64,000 nucleotides of DNA, from contig VDCT01000312.1 in the NCBI GenBank assembly GCA_009763385.1, positions 248,001-312,000 of the forward strand, read 5' to 3'. The notes under the pieces were generated by a model. That model was not told the origin of the DNA. It saw only the letters and a list, made by a program, of their open reading frames with translations, and did not search any database. Shown piece after piece: positions 22,801 through 33,800 of the stretch. Source of the DNA: Coix lacryma-jobi var. lacryma-jobi. Taxonomy: Eukaryota > Streptophyta > Magnoliopsida > Poales > Poaceae. Each line of letters begins with the position of its first letter. Position 1 is the stretch's first letter. A program made the position numbers and the translations under genes.

Positions 22801-24242
22801 GTCGTTGACCGGCCCTAGCTCGTCGACGGCGACACTTCTGGCGACACTGAGACCATCATTGGGTGCGGGTTTGCGAGGCGAACACAACTAACCGACTCGC
22901 TGAGACAGAGGGATACCGGAGCAAGCTCGACGGCGGCCATGGCGGAGCGGCGGCTCTGCGACTCGGCGGCAGAACTCTTCCCGGCGGCTTGCGACTCGGC
23001 GAGGATAGCACTAGCCCAAGCAAGACCTAAGCGACCTATTGGAGCAACTCTCGGGCTTCGGCATCCCCGGCATTGTCCGGCGCGATGCACGGCGGCGGTC
23101 CATGACGGACACAGCGCGACTGGCCCGCGGTCCGGCGAACTCAGGACACGAGAGAGGTCTCCATCTGACTCTAAGCTACTACGACGGTAGAGAAGACTAG
23201 AACATGGCTCAGCTCAGGGTAGCATGGCCGGAGATGACCGGTCCACGTGAAGGTCACGGTGGCGGCCATGGCGGAAGCTTGCGGATGGCGTCCGCTGTTC
23301 CGGCAGCTAGAGAGGAAGAGAGGGGAAACCAACCCTTACCGGAGAAAGAGGAGATTAGGGCGGAGAAACTGGCGGAAGGAATTGGACGGCGGTGAGCGGT
23401 GGAGCGAGTAATCGCTCGCCGAGGTTCGGCGGGCGGCGGCGGAGCTCTGCTCTGATGAAGATGGAGTGGAGTGGAGCGAAGGAGAGACTGAGCAATGGGA
23501 TGCTCTGCTGGTCGCGAGCACAGGCGGAGCGAAGGCAAACGGAACGAAGTGCTAGGTGCATTGCACCTGGCCAGTTCCCATCGGGGGAGCTCCCGACCGG
23601 ACGCGGCGGCGTCAGGCGTCGCGCTCCACGCGGCGAGCATGCACCGAGCTCCCGGGCGACGTGGCGAGTTCGGGCGCAAACCACGGGCGGCGATGACGGT
23701 GGTTTGGCCGGCCGGCGAGGCGGTCTCGTGGCGGCGGGCGGTTTTCGGTCGGCGCGGAGGGAGCGGCGTGCGCGCGGGGAAGAAGAGAGGGACTGACCGG
23801 TGGGGTCCACGGTCAAGATTAAACTAAAGAGGTTTTTGTTTCAAACTTTGATGCTCTATAACTCCTAAACTAGACCGAACTAGGAAAAGGTCCCAACAAC
23901 AAAGTTGCTTAGAATTTTGCAAGGAACAAATCATCTTTAAGGCTCAAGTCCAAATTCTGCTTAAAACAAGAAATTTAGTGCTAAACCATTTTTCTAATGC
24001 AAGAAATCCTAACTCAAAAGCTTTTTCTGAGAAAGTGCTTTAAAGCAAAGTTGTTCCCTTCATCAAGATCTACAACTTTGTTATAAGGCACTTGGTCAGA
24101 AACAGAAAGCATAACAAGGTTACCCTAGAGACCAACAAGGACTTAAGCATTCAACAAACATATGCACATGAAATGATGAGATGCTATGCTTATGCCATGC
24201 CAAATTATGCATTTAGGGATTGCTTAACACCGGGGTGTTACA
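19813..24242 (-). repeat. Chromovirus 3' LTR (left)
   Basis: A 4,430-base LTR, nearly identical to 30804-35233 except for a patch (21551-22611 against 32539-33611) that is clearly more diverged. It contains tandem repeats at 22390-22570, where GGCGCGATTCGGCTGAGGC recurs, followed by three copies of an 'aaccgagact.actgactc' unit. A GC-rich block (22900-23830) with open frames on both strands is probably leader or control sequence, not a gene. The polyprotein stop at 24224 lies 18 bases inside this LTR. Confidence 0.92.
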
Positions 24243-25623
24243 GCCCTCCCCTCCTTAAAGGAATCTCGTCCCGAGATTTGAGTTACTAACCATTCCTTAT
24301 AAAACTGTGGATATACTTCCTTTAGATAGTCTTCCGTTTCCCAAGTGGCATCTCGGTCGTCTTGCTCACTCCAGGATACTTTATATTGCTTCACGACCTT
24401 TCCGCGAGTCACTCTTTCTTTCTCATCGAGTACTCGATATGGCTTCACGGAGTAAGTAAGGTCGGATTGTAACTTGATATTGGCCGGTTGTACTTCCTCT
24501 TCTGGAACTCGAAGACATTTCTTTAATTGTGACACATGGAATACAGGGAATATAGCCTTCAAATGTTCAGGTAACTGTAGTTGATAAGCCACTTTTCCCC
24601 TCCTTTCCATTATCCTGTAGGGTCCCACAAACCTTGGCGCCAACTTTCTTTTCACGCCAAAACGTTTAACTCCTTTCATGGGTGATACTTTCAAGTACAC
24701 ATAGTCACCTACTTCGAATTCAAGCGGCCTTCTTCGCTTATCGGCATAGCTCTTCTGTCGGACTGTGCCGCTGCGATATGTGTGTTGAACTATTCTAACT
24801 TGTTCTTCTGCTTCCTTGACAAAATCAATTCCATAGTAAACGACGTTCTCCTGGTTCAACCCAACTTACTGGTGTTCTGCATCTTCTGCCATACAGAGCT
24901 TCAAAAGGTGCCATCTGAATGCTTTCTTGATAACATTGTTGTAAGCAAATTCTGCTAATGGCAACCACTTCTCCCAGATCCCTTTGCTGACATTACACAG
25001 GCTCTTAACATATCCTCTAATACCTGGTTTACTCTTTCAGTTTGTCCTGAGGTCTGAGGATGGTAAGCTGAGCTATGGATTAGCTTAGTGCCTAACTCTT
25101 TTTGCAGTTTCTCCCAGAATGGTGCAGTAAACTGCGTTCCACGATCCGAAACTATGACCTTGGGTATACCATGTAATCGTACAATCTGATTGATATAAAT
25201 CTCCGCATAGTCCGGTGCTCGATAACAAGTTTTAACTGGTATGAAATGAGCGGTCTTGGTGAGACGATCTACAATTACCCAAATCGAATCGTTCCCTTCT
25301 GAGTGGTAGGCAAACCGGTGATAAAATCCATACTCACTTCTTCCCACTTCCATTCAGGTATTGATAAAGGTTGAAGTGTTCCGGCTGGCTTCAGGTGAAT
25401 AGCCTTCACCCGACAACACGTGTCGCATCTGGCTACATATGCGGCAATTTCCTTCTTCATTTGGTCCACCAAAATCTTGGACGCAAATCTTGATACATCT
25501 TAGTGCTCCCGGATGGATAGACAATTTAGAAAGATGAGCCTCGTCCATGATCTGATTTTTCAGTTCCCTATTCTTGGGTACCACTAGGCGATTATCAAAC
25601 CATAACCACTCCCTTATCATCAA
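24224..25623 (-). pseudogene. Chromovirus integrase with C-terminal chromodomain
   Basis: Integrase inserts the cDNA into the genome; the chromodomain is thought to steer it to modified chromatin. Segments in different frames: 25623-25354 (N-terminal zinc region, DEAHLSKLSIHPG), 25472-25275 (CDTC, then EEVSMDFITGLP with a catalytic Asp), 25353-24955 (VIVDRLTKTAHFIPVKT; VSDRGTQFT; QTERVNQ with the catalytic Glu) and 24859-24224 (KLAPRFVGPYRI, the GPY/F module; then the chromodomain from about SVKPYRVLD to ATWETEDYL). At the three aromatic-cage positions I read Tyr, Trp and Gln, so the third is not aromatic. At least three frameshifts separate the segments. The last segment is open through the PPT and ends 18 bases inside the LTR. 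Confidence 0.92.
24243..24256 (-). other. Polypurine tract of the chromovirus
   Basis: The minus strand AAGGAGGGGAGGGC directly precedes the LTR start TGTAACACC. It overlaps the end of the integrase-chromodomain frame, as in other chromoviruses. Confidence 0.85.
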
Positions 25624-25769
25624 CTCGGAAATGTTTTACGGGTTCAGTGGCAGCCCTTAGCTTTTCTTTGATATAATAGATTCTCTTGTCTGTTTTCTGC
25701 CCTTCTAGAATCTGGTCAACTAAGGTGCTCTGCAGCTCGATGTGACGCAGGATCACAGGGTGTACGAGA

Positions 25770-27284
25770 CTAAACTAAACTCGTCTCTGGTTGTAACCTC
25801 AAGTTATTACAATGTGACTTCCGACTCAGAGCATCAGCAACCACATTTGCTTTTCCAGGGTGATAATGTATCTGCAAATTGTAATCCTTAATCAATTCAA
25901 GCCATCTTCTCTGCCTCATATTCAACTCGTTGAGTGAAGATATACTTGAGACTCTTATGATCAGTGCACATATTGCAGACATTTCCTAGCAAATAGTGCC
26001 TCCAGATCTTCAGAGCGTGCACCACAGCAGCTAATTCCAAATCATGCGTAGGATAATTTATCTCATGTTTTCTCAACTGTCGTGAAGCATAAGCAATCAC
26101 TCTGCCTTCTTGCATAAGAACACACCCTAAACCAACTTTTGATGCGTCGCAGAAGACATCAAACGGCTTCTCAATATCTGGTTGAGCTAAGACAGGGCAG
26201 TGGTTAACAGTTTCCGCAAGGTACGGAAAGCTGTTTTCACACTTCTCTGTCCACTCAAACTTCTGATCCTTCTGAAGCAAACTTGTCATGGGCTTGGCAA
26301 TCTTGGAGAAGTCGGGAATGAACGACGATAATATCCCGCTAAACCCGAGAAACTCCGAATCTCCCCCAACCGAAGTTGGAGCTTCCCAATCCATTACTTC
26401 TTGGACTTTGCTAGGGTCCACAGAGATTCCTTCTTCTGACAGGATGTGACCAAGGAATTGTACTTGCTTCAACCAAAATTCACATTTGCTAAACTTAGCA
26501 TAAAGTTTTGTGCTCTCGTAGCCTTGTCAGAACAACCCTCAAATGTTCTGCGTGATCATCTGGGTTCTCAGAATACACCAAAATGTCATCAATGAACACC
26601 ACTACAAACCTATCTAGTTCTGGCATGAATACCGAGTTCATCAACTCATAAAGTAAGCCGGAGCATTTGTCAATCCAAAAGACATGACTAAATACTCGTA
26701 TAGGCCATATCTGGTTGAAAAAGCAGTCTTTGGAATATCTTGTGGTCGGATTCTAATTTGATGATAACCGGATCTCAAATCGATCTTGGAGAATACTTTG
26801 GCTCTGGATAACTGGTCAAACAAAATATCTATCCGTGGCAACGGATATTTATTCTTAACGGTCACGGCATTAAGCGGTCGATAATCCACACACATTCTCA
26901 AGGATTTGTCCTTCTTCTTACAAACAAGCTGGACATCCCCACTCTGACACACTAGGTGAATGAAACCCTTGTCCAAAAGTTCCCTAATCTGAGTCTTGAG
27001 TTCGGCTAATTCATTGGGCGGCATACGATAAGGTCTTCTCGAGATCGGTGCAGTCCCTGGTAACAACTCAATGGTAAACTCTACAGCCCGCTTGGGGGTA
27101 AACCCGGCAACTCATCTGGAAAGACGTCTGGGAAATCCCGAACAACTGGAATTTTTGACAGGTCCTCTATAGATAAGGTGCAAGATAGATCAACAAAATC
27201 AGCCCCTCGAGGAAGAGAGATACGTAACTTGTTGTTCCTCCTTGGATCGGTCAAGGTAAGAGTCCTATCTGCAGTGTCTAACAC
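25770..27284 (-). pseudogene. Chromovirus reverse transcriptase and RNase H
   Basis: The region starts with the pre-RT block [14 protein letters not shown] (27284-27081), then the RT fingers and palm (27066-26641: [34 protein letters not shown]). The catalytic FIDD motif is readable in a shifted frame near 26590. The thumb and RNase H follow in 26472-25897 ([45 protein letters not shown]) and 25982-25770 (YHPGKANVVADALSRK). Frameshifts near 27075, 26640 and 25900 break it into pieces. RT and RNase H convert genomic RNA to double-stranded DNA; this copy could not do so unaided. Confidence 0.92.
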
Positions 27285-27534
27285 CGCTTTCCCACATACT
27301 CATCCAACTCATTCCTAGGACTACGTCCATACTGAGCCCTGGCAAAACTACTAAATTAGCCCCAAACTTATGCCCTCCGATGTCGATGGTTGCATCACGA
27401 ACCATCTGCCTAGACAACACACTACTCCCCACAGAGCTTACGCGAAACCCATAATCCATTTCAGACACCTCTTGATCATGCTTTTGTGCAAATGCTTTAC
27501 TCATGAACGAATGCGATGATCCAGTATCAAACAA
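27265..27534 (-). pseudogene. Chromovirus aspartic protease
   Basis: The segment opens at the active site FDTGSSHSFMSKAF (Asp-Thr-Gly) and continues to a second hydrophobic block with VLGMSWM. The protease matures the polyprotein by homodimeric cleavage. It lies in a different frame from the preceding gag segment, overlapping it by about 30 bases, and is followed by a frame change into the RT linker. Family protease domains have about this length, so the domain itself looks whole. Confidence 0.88.
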
Positions 27535-28725
27535 AACGACTGCAGATGATGATTAACAAGGCACATACCAGCAGTCACGGGCTCTCCAGCACGAGCTTCT
27601 TCAGCGGTCATGTTGTGCAGGCGTGTCGGGGTAATTGGCCTGTTGCTTCTTGGGTAGGGACAGTATCTTGCGAAGTGCCCCTCTTGGTTACAGTTGTAGC
27701 ATGGTCCCCGAACTATAGGTTTATTTCCTGAAGAACTGCCTTGACCTCCACGAGCCTGAGCAGCAGCTATCTTGTATGGCTTCTGATTGCGCTGAGCTTG
27801 TGGCTGATTCTTCTTCTGTGGCGGCCTAAAACGTGCCCCCCGGCGCTGGTGGCGATACTGATTTCGCTGAGCTGGTGGTCCTCTGGGTTGTGATGATCCT
27901 GATTCAAAGGTTCTCTTCCGGGCCTTGCTAGCAGCATGCTTGTTGTTATGATTCTCTTGAATCAGACAGTCACTTAGGAAGTCATTGAAATTGGTACGAG
28001 AAGATGTACCCACTGACTTTCCCATTTTAGTGTTCAAGCCTCTCTTGAAACTAGCAATCTTCTTAGCGTCTGTGTCAACGAAGTCGGGGATGTAGCGAGC
28101 CAACGAGTTGAACAGATGATGATACTCTGTGATAGACCGAGTTCCTTGAGTCAGATTCATGAACTCTGCCACTTTCATCTGGGTCAAGCCCGGCGGAATG
28201 TAATGACCTCGACAACAGCAGCAGTAAACACTCTCCAAGTGATAGGAACATTAGCAGGATAGTGGTGCGGTGATGTCCCCACCAAATCCCGGCTGGTCCC
28301 TGCAACTGGTGCGCGGCATATTCTGCTTTCAGCTCTTCTGTGAGCCTCAGCAAACGGAATTTCTGCTCCAGAGTATGCAGCCATTCTTCTGCCTCCAAAG
28401 GTTCTGTAGCTTCCCTGAAGATAGGCGGTTTAGTATCCAGGAAATCCTTGAAAGAACTATACTGGTTTTAGCTCTTGGCGTTGGTGTCATTGCGCCAAGT
28501 TCTCCCTCAGCAAAGCTTCAATATTGCGCTGACTTCCAAGAAATTGAGCAAAAAGCTGCTCAGCCGTTGGTGGTGGAGGAGGTGGTGGATTGCGGTTTTC
28601 TCTGGGGTCCTCATTTCCACCACTACCGCCCGCTCTCCACTACGAGTTATCGTCATCTGCATATAGGATAGTAAGCGACCATTAGGCGAAGTTGCAACTT
28701 GTAGAGAACAATAAATCATACCCAC
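27501..28725 (-). pseudogene. Chromovirus gag
   Basis: The 27501-28238 frame carries the gag C-terminal half: a conserved block with MKVAEFMNLTQGTRSITEYH, an Arg/Gln-rich basic region, and one CCHC zinc knuckle (CYNCNQEGHFARYC) that binds the RNA. The upstream half is spread over two other frames (28398-28075, and 28725 down to about 28510), including a proline run and the block EAEEWLHTLEQKFRLL. At least two frameshifts are present, and I could not fix the true start. Gag forms the particle shell. Confidence 0.85.
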
Positions 28726-29063
28726 TGAAATTATTCGGAAAACGATTCACCAAACATGACAGAGGTACAATAAATTTCAGTCCACATCGCATCAACACAT
28801 AACAAGATCACTTACACATCATGCAAAAGATAACATAACATCCAGAGTTTTGCCCATACGTATGGGACTTTCCAAGGTCTCACACACATCACATAAGTCT
28901 GCCTCACATGCTTACATCCAGCCCATAACAAAACAAAAGTTCGGGCGTGCCAACATACGCAAAGATCTCTAGGTGCTAAGCATCGATCTAGACTACTCTC
29001 TATCTATCGATCTCACCAACGTCACCGTCCTCACTAGACATATCTGAAGAACTACTAGAAGAA

Positions 29064-29540
29064 CTACTGGGCTCCGGATCCCTCCTGGGGAAAGATGGGG
29101 TTCCTCTCATTCTCCCTACGGTGGATCTCCTCGTGCAGACGATCGTTGTAGTCCTGCAAGTGATGGAGTTGGAGCTCCAGGTCTCCCACTTGCAACCTCA
29201 GCAACCTGTTCTCCTCTGAAACACGAATGCCCTCAACACAAACTCCTCGAAGCGCCTCCTCAGTCTCCCTCATGACCGAGGCCAAGAAAGTAGTCGACCC
29301 CTGCTGAATGGCAAGCTGATGAGCAGTCTCCTGCTCCCTCTGAAGTGCCTGGTCTCTCTCTACTGTCAACTGAGCTAGCTGTGTAGTGAGGAGGTCTATC
29401 TCTGTAGTATGCTCCTCCTGCCGGCGATGCTGTGCAGCCATCTCCTCACTAAGGGTATGATCCAGATGTCGTAGCTGCTGCGCGATAGGCCCCCATAAGT
29501 AGCCATCAAGCAGCCATAGCACTCCCTGCTGTCCGCACAA
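29064..29540 (-). pseudogene. Coiled-coil segment of the extra chromovirus ORF
   Basis: The 158-codon frame is dominated by heptad-like repeats (TEIDLLTTQLAQLTVERDQ; later ENRLLRLQVGDLELQLHHLQ), so a coiled-coil dimerisation region is likely. It overlaps the end of the H3-like ORF by 35 bases in another frame. I infer that the two were once one protein split by a frameshift between 29506 and 29600. It ends about 340 bases before the first gag sequence, so it is not part of classical gag. No enzymatic motif is visible, and I do not recognise a named family. Confidence 0.65.
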
Positions 29541-30015
29541 TGCTCCCTCTCAAGAGAGCTAGCCTCAAGTACGGTAGCGCCTGGCTGACGCCACACTGCT
29601 GGTAAGGGTCTGTCGTCGGGAAGATACTAGCAGTAGCCTGGGCAACCACCTCCGGATGGTCCTCCATGATGTCCCGAAGAACGGTATAAGCAACCTGGTT
29701 GGCTGCATCCCAGGGGGTCCTCCCCTGCAAGGCAACAACCCGTCGGCACCAGACGTGATCCTGGTCCTCACGGCTAGGCACGTCGACCTCCACCGTGTAC
29801 ACGTGGCGATCCTCTGACAACTGCACACGGTGCCAGTCGTACTGTGGCTCCTGGCCCTCCTGATATCCCACCAGGTGCAGAACTCTCCAAAGAATAGTGG
29901 GCATCCCAAACTCCTCTAGAAAGTCCTCTGATCCCTCATCGGTCCATGGGCCCAGCATGTAGTTAGGCCTCTTGCCTCCCGTGGACTTGCGAGCAGTGCG
30001 CTTGGTGCGTGCCAT
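29506..30015 (-). CDS. Extra first ORF of the chromovirus, with a histone H3 tail-like N-terminus
   Basis: The frame encodes 169 residues from the ATG at 30015; an upstream in-frame ATG at 30036 would add seven residues. I prefer 30015 because the product then starts M-ARTKRTARKSTGGKRP. Histone H3 after Met removal starts ARTKQTARKSTGGKAP: 14 of 16 positions agree, and R2, K4, R8, K9, S10, T11 and K14 are kept. The rest is not histone-like: a Trp/Asp/Glu-rich segment (NYMLGPWTDEGSEDFLEEFG) followed by a compact domain with VYTVEVDVPSRE and DIMEDHPEVVAQATASIFP, which I do not recognise. It is the first ORF after the leader, sense to gag, and probably once continued into the coiled-coil frame. 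The bases before the ATG (ttcttacag) look like a splice acceptor, so a spliced leader is possible. The tail similarity is seen directly; mimicry is inference. Confidence 0.75.
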   Translation of the reverse strand: MARTKRTARKSTGGKRPNYMLGPWTDEGSEDFLEEFGMPTILWRVLHLVGYQEGQEPQYDWHRVQLSEDRHVYTVEVDVPSREDQDHVWCRRVVALQGRTPWDAANQVAYTVLRDIMEDHPEVVAQATASIFPTTDPYQQCGVSQALPYLRLALLRGSIVRTAGSAMAA

Positions 30016-30788
30016 CTGTAAGAAGTTTATCCACACAGTTTTTAATTAGTTGTGAACAACTTTTATTAGAAAAACGGGACAGAAACCATAAGGAAGAAGT
30101 AAGATTAATGCAAGATTATATGATCATGATGCATGCACGTTTCATACGTCCTCACTGCCTAACAATCTAACGGCTAGACGGTGGCATACACGTTCACTCA
30201 TAGCGTTAACTATACGTGCTACACGTTCGCGAGTTAGCGTACCATGCAGAAACTCACTTCAGCCCTTCCCACATATGAATATCATGCACTGCGGAAATTT
30301 AAATCTAATACTCACTTAGGTGTACACCCGGTATACACGTAAGCATATATGCACCCATCAAAAATTATTACTCCCACACTCAATACTTTCACATATACTT
30401 GTGTGGAACAGGTATATACGCGTCGGCATCATATAGCACTTCCCTAGATTGGCGGTTGTCCAATCATGCTCTCACAACTCTCATTACCTTTAACGTAGAG
30501 GCAATCGATCCATACATTACCATTCCGAAGAATAGCATCCATACATTTCACCCTTGCCGTATGGACGACAGAATAACAGAAAATAAGTATGATGCACGAC
30601 CCCCAAAGTTAGTACTTAAATAGCCACCTAAGTTCCTATTGGGCATAAGGACTTGATCAATGGCACACCTTACTCTTGGTCAAGAAGGTTTTTCAAATCC
30701 TAATATAACTTATAAGTTCTTGTCAATAGGAATTTTAATTGAAAATACAGTTTTTCAAATACACTGTGAACAGTAACGCTAACGCTCA
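30016..30788 (-). other. Chromovirus 5' leader
   Basis: About 770 bases lie between the PBS and the first ORF. They are AT-rich with several short upstream ATGs on the minus strand and no recognisable protein. This is the expected place for packaging signals; none can be pinpointed by eye. Confidence 0.6.
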
Positions 30789-30801
30789 CGCTCCGATGCC
30801 A
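30789..30801 (-). other. Primer binding site (tRNA-Met-like)
   Basis: The minus strand TGGCATCGGAGCG starts two bases inside the 5' LTR. It resembles the initiator tRNA-Met complement TGGTATCAGAGC with two differences. Confidence 0.75.
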
Positions 30802-30803
30802 GC

Positions 30804-33800
30804 TGTAACAGAACCGACCAATTTGCACCAGATTAAGCACCGAATCGCTGCTTTCACAGAGATTACAAGTACTTAAGCTCGTACAAACCCGGTAGTCCGG
30901 AAATCTCGAAGGATTTCAAGTCATTCAACTTTAACCAAGATCGTAATAGATTAGCGTATATGCCCACAAGGTACATTCAGTTCGCACATAGTTCAAATAC
31001 ATCGGAGTTCGATAGTTATTACAAACCATAGTTTTGAATTCAAAGCGGAAGCAACATAGTTTTGAAACACAAGTCCTTAGTTCACAATACGGTCCATATG
31101 CCTGATCCGTCCACAAAAGCATCAGGGAAGATAAGGATTGACCATGCCCATGGTCTAGTCACTGCCCTCGACGGGATACAGACAGTTCTCGCAGTAGCCG
31201 AAGAAACATTGCCCATCTGCAACAACAAGGGATAGAACCCTGAGTACGAGAAGGTACTCAGCTAGACTTACCCGTCATAAACCAGAAATAACCGACACCA
31301 AGGATTATGCAAGGCTGTATCTGGGGTTGGCCACACTTACCTTTTGCGTAAAAGCACTTTATTATTAACTAATCATCATTAGAGCATTAGCAGTCACTTT
31401 TATGTAATCAGCCTGATTATCTAGATTTGTACCTGATCTAGAGCAAACACTTGACTACTTATTCAAGCAAGAGTGACTATTTCATCAATAGCCTTTCAGA
31501 TTCATCAACATAACCATCATTAATTCCATATATTACTACGGTAACACATGCTCAGTCAAGTTACTCACTAACCAGGAGCGATGGCGATTATAATCGATTC
31601 CTACCAGCTGGGGACAAAAATGTCGCACACTCGCCCGACACACCCTGCCAGGCGGCCGTTGGCGACCACTCAGGAGGTTCGAGAACCCAAGTCGCGGGAC
31701 GGCCATGGACCCTTCTACACCGAGGGTTATCTCAATGCCAGGTCGCTCAGCTATTAACTGCCCACGGTCATGCCAGGTCGATCAGGCCCTGCCTGCCCTC
31801 GGACCATGCCAGGTCGAGTCAGAATAGTTGCCCACGGTACATATAAGGCCCTGGGGTTAGGCGTCAACGTCTCCGTCACCGGCTCGAAACACCTTACTCG
31901 GCTTCACGGGAGGTACCCGCACCTGCTCCGTTAAGTGATTGACGCGTTCAAAATGACTGAGGTGTGCCTTCGTCGGGTCCTAATCGACACAGACGGGAGA
32001 CTACTAGCACACAAAACCCATGTCCTGCTGCTCCTACATCCCGCCCGGTCTCAATTTAATTATCACATGGTTTATTCCACGATAGCACAAGGCTAAACAT
32101 GATCAGTATCCACCTATATGCGGGAGACAGGAAATCACCCGACTTTTACCGGTCTAAGCAGGCTAAGCATAAACGAGCCTAGACTTATCAGGGATAACAA
32201 GGTAATAATTGCAGGTGGACAAGGATAAGTAATAATGCATCAACGGTAGCAATCAATTCCTATAACCTAATGCAACATCCATTATCAGGTTAATTAGAAA
32301 ACATTTGCAACCGTAGGAGTTAGAATGCTCCGGGGCTTGCCTCGCTCGAAGTCGGTGGGGTGGTGATCACGGCACTCCGGCAGGTCCTCAGCGTCTCCTT
32401 CCGGGACCTCTCCTCGGGTGTCTCCTCCTGACGCTGCTCTCCGGTGTCTCTTGGGCTTCCACTACTACGACCCTGCATGATGCGGTACATGAATGAATAA
32501 CATGAATGCACATGGGATGCACGGTGATGCAACATGGAGTAATAATTCAGGAGATAAGCACATGTCATCTACTGCTACTCACTTATTTAATTTAACATAC
32601 TACTTATTAAGTCTTGTTGTCACCACATCAAAGTTGCTTAACGGTTTATTACCTTCTAATTATTTGTAGAATTAAATCTAGTTAATTAGGCATAACAGTA
32701 ACCTATCCTAGACAGCTTCACAAAAATCTATAAAAATTACTGGAGATTAATAACACTTAATCTAACCCTCTGTCCAAATTTCATCCATTTGGACCTAGAC
32801 TTCATCCTCTATGAAAAAACAAATTCTATCATGAAAAGGTGCTTTGAACTACACACCCTAGCAACAAGTGTCAAACAACAGATTTCTTATTTTTCTACTA
32901 AACTTCCTAGCATAAGAGCAATGTGCTTAATTCTCAGGTGCATATCCTCATATTTTAATTACTACAAAATAAACAAGGAAACGACATTTAACTATTTTAA
33001 AAGCTACTGTCAAATTAATTCACAGAATAACCTCATACTATATTTTTTCCAAAACTACACATTCATACAAATCTAACAAAACTAAAATTACATTTTCTCT
33101 TTCTGACTTATACATAATTAGTTATGCATTCTCCAAGTTATCAGCACTTTTCTAATTTAAATAAATCTACACATAAAAGTATCACCAAGAATGCTTTCAA
33201 AACAGTTTTCACTGATAGATCTAAACATGCTTGACCTAACAAAGTTTGTTTCACAGGAGTTGGACTTAAAATGAGCCTTGTGGGAATTTTTGAAGCCATT
33301 ACACAATTCTGCAAAAACAAACTAAAAGGAACTCAAACCTAAACGTACGGATCCACTTGGTTCGGCCGAGGCATAAGACAAATGCTCAGCACACTCGGCG
33401 CGATTCGGCTGAGGCTCGAGGCAAAGGCTTCGGCACGTTCGGCGCGATTCGGCTGAGGCTAGACGCACTCGACCGATTCGGCCGAGGCTCAGACACCTTT
33501 TTCCGATTCGCCGAGGCACACTGACAGCCGAGGCTAACCTATTCAGCCGAGGCTACTGACTCAACCGAGACTAACTGACTCAACCGAGACTAACTGACTC
33601 AACCGACTCGGTCGAGGCTCGAGGCGAAGGCTCGGCGCTTCCGGCTTTCCGAGGCCTACGACACCCAAGCTTTTCCCTTTCTCTCTTTCTTACTGCCAGT
33701 CGGGCCCGCTGGTCAGGGCGACCAAGCTTCCGAGGCCAAGCTCGGCACGTTACCGCGCGAGGCCAGGCTCGGCAGTCAACAGCGGAGTTTAGCGCCGTGG

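Noticed and set aside
22900..23830. Open frames on both strands in the GC-rich part of the chromovirus LTR (and 33900-34820)
   Set aside because: They lie inside an LTR, overlap on both strands, lack known motifs and break or shift between the two LTR copies; high GC explains the absence of stops.
29506..30015. The H3-like ORF as a host histone gene or captured H3 gene
   Set aside because: Only the first 16 residues match; nothing of the histone fold follows, and the ORF sits between PBS and gag in the element's sense strand.
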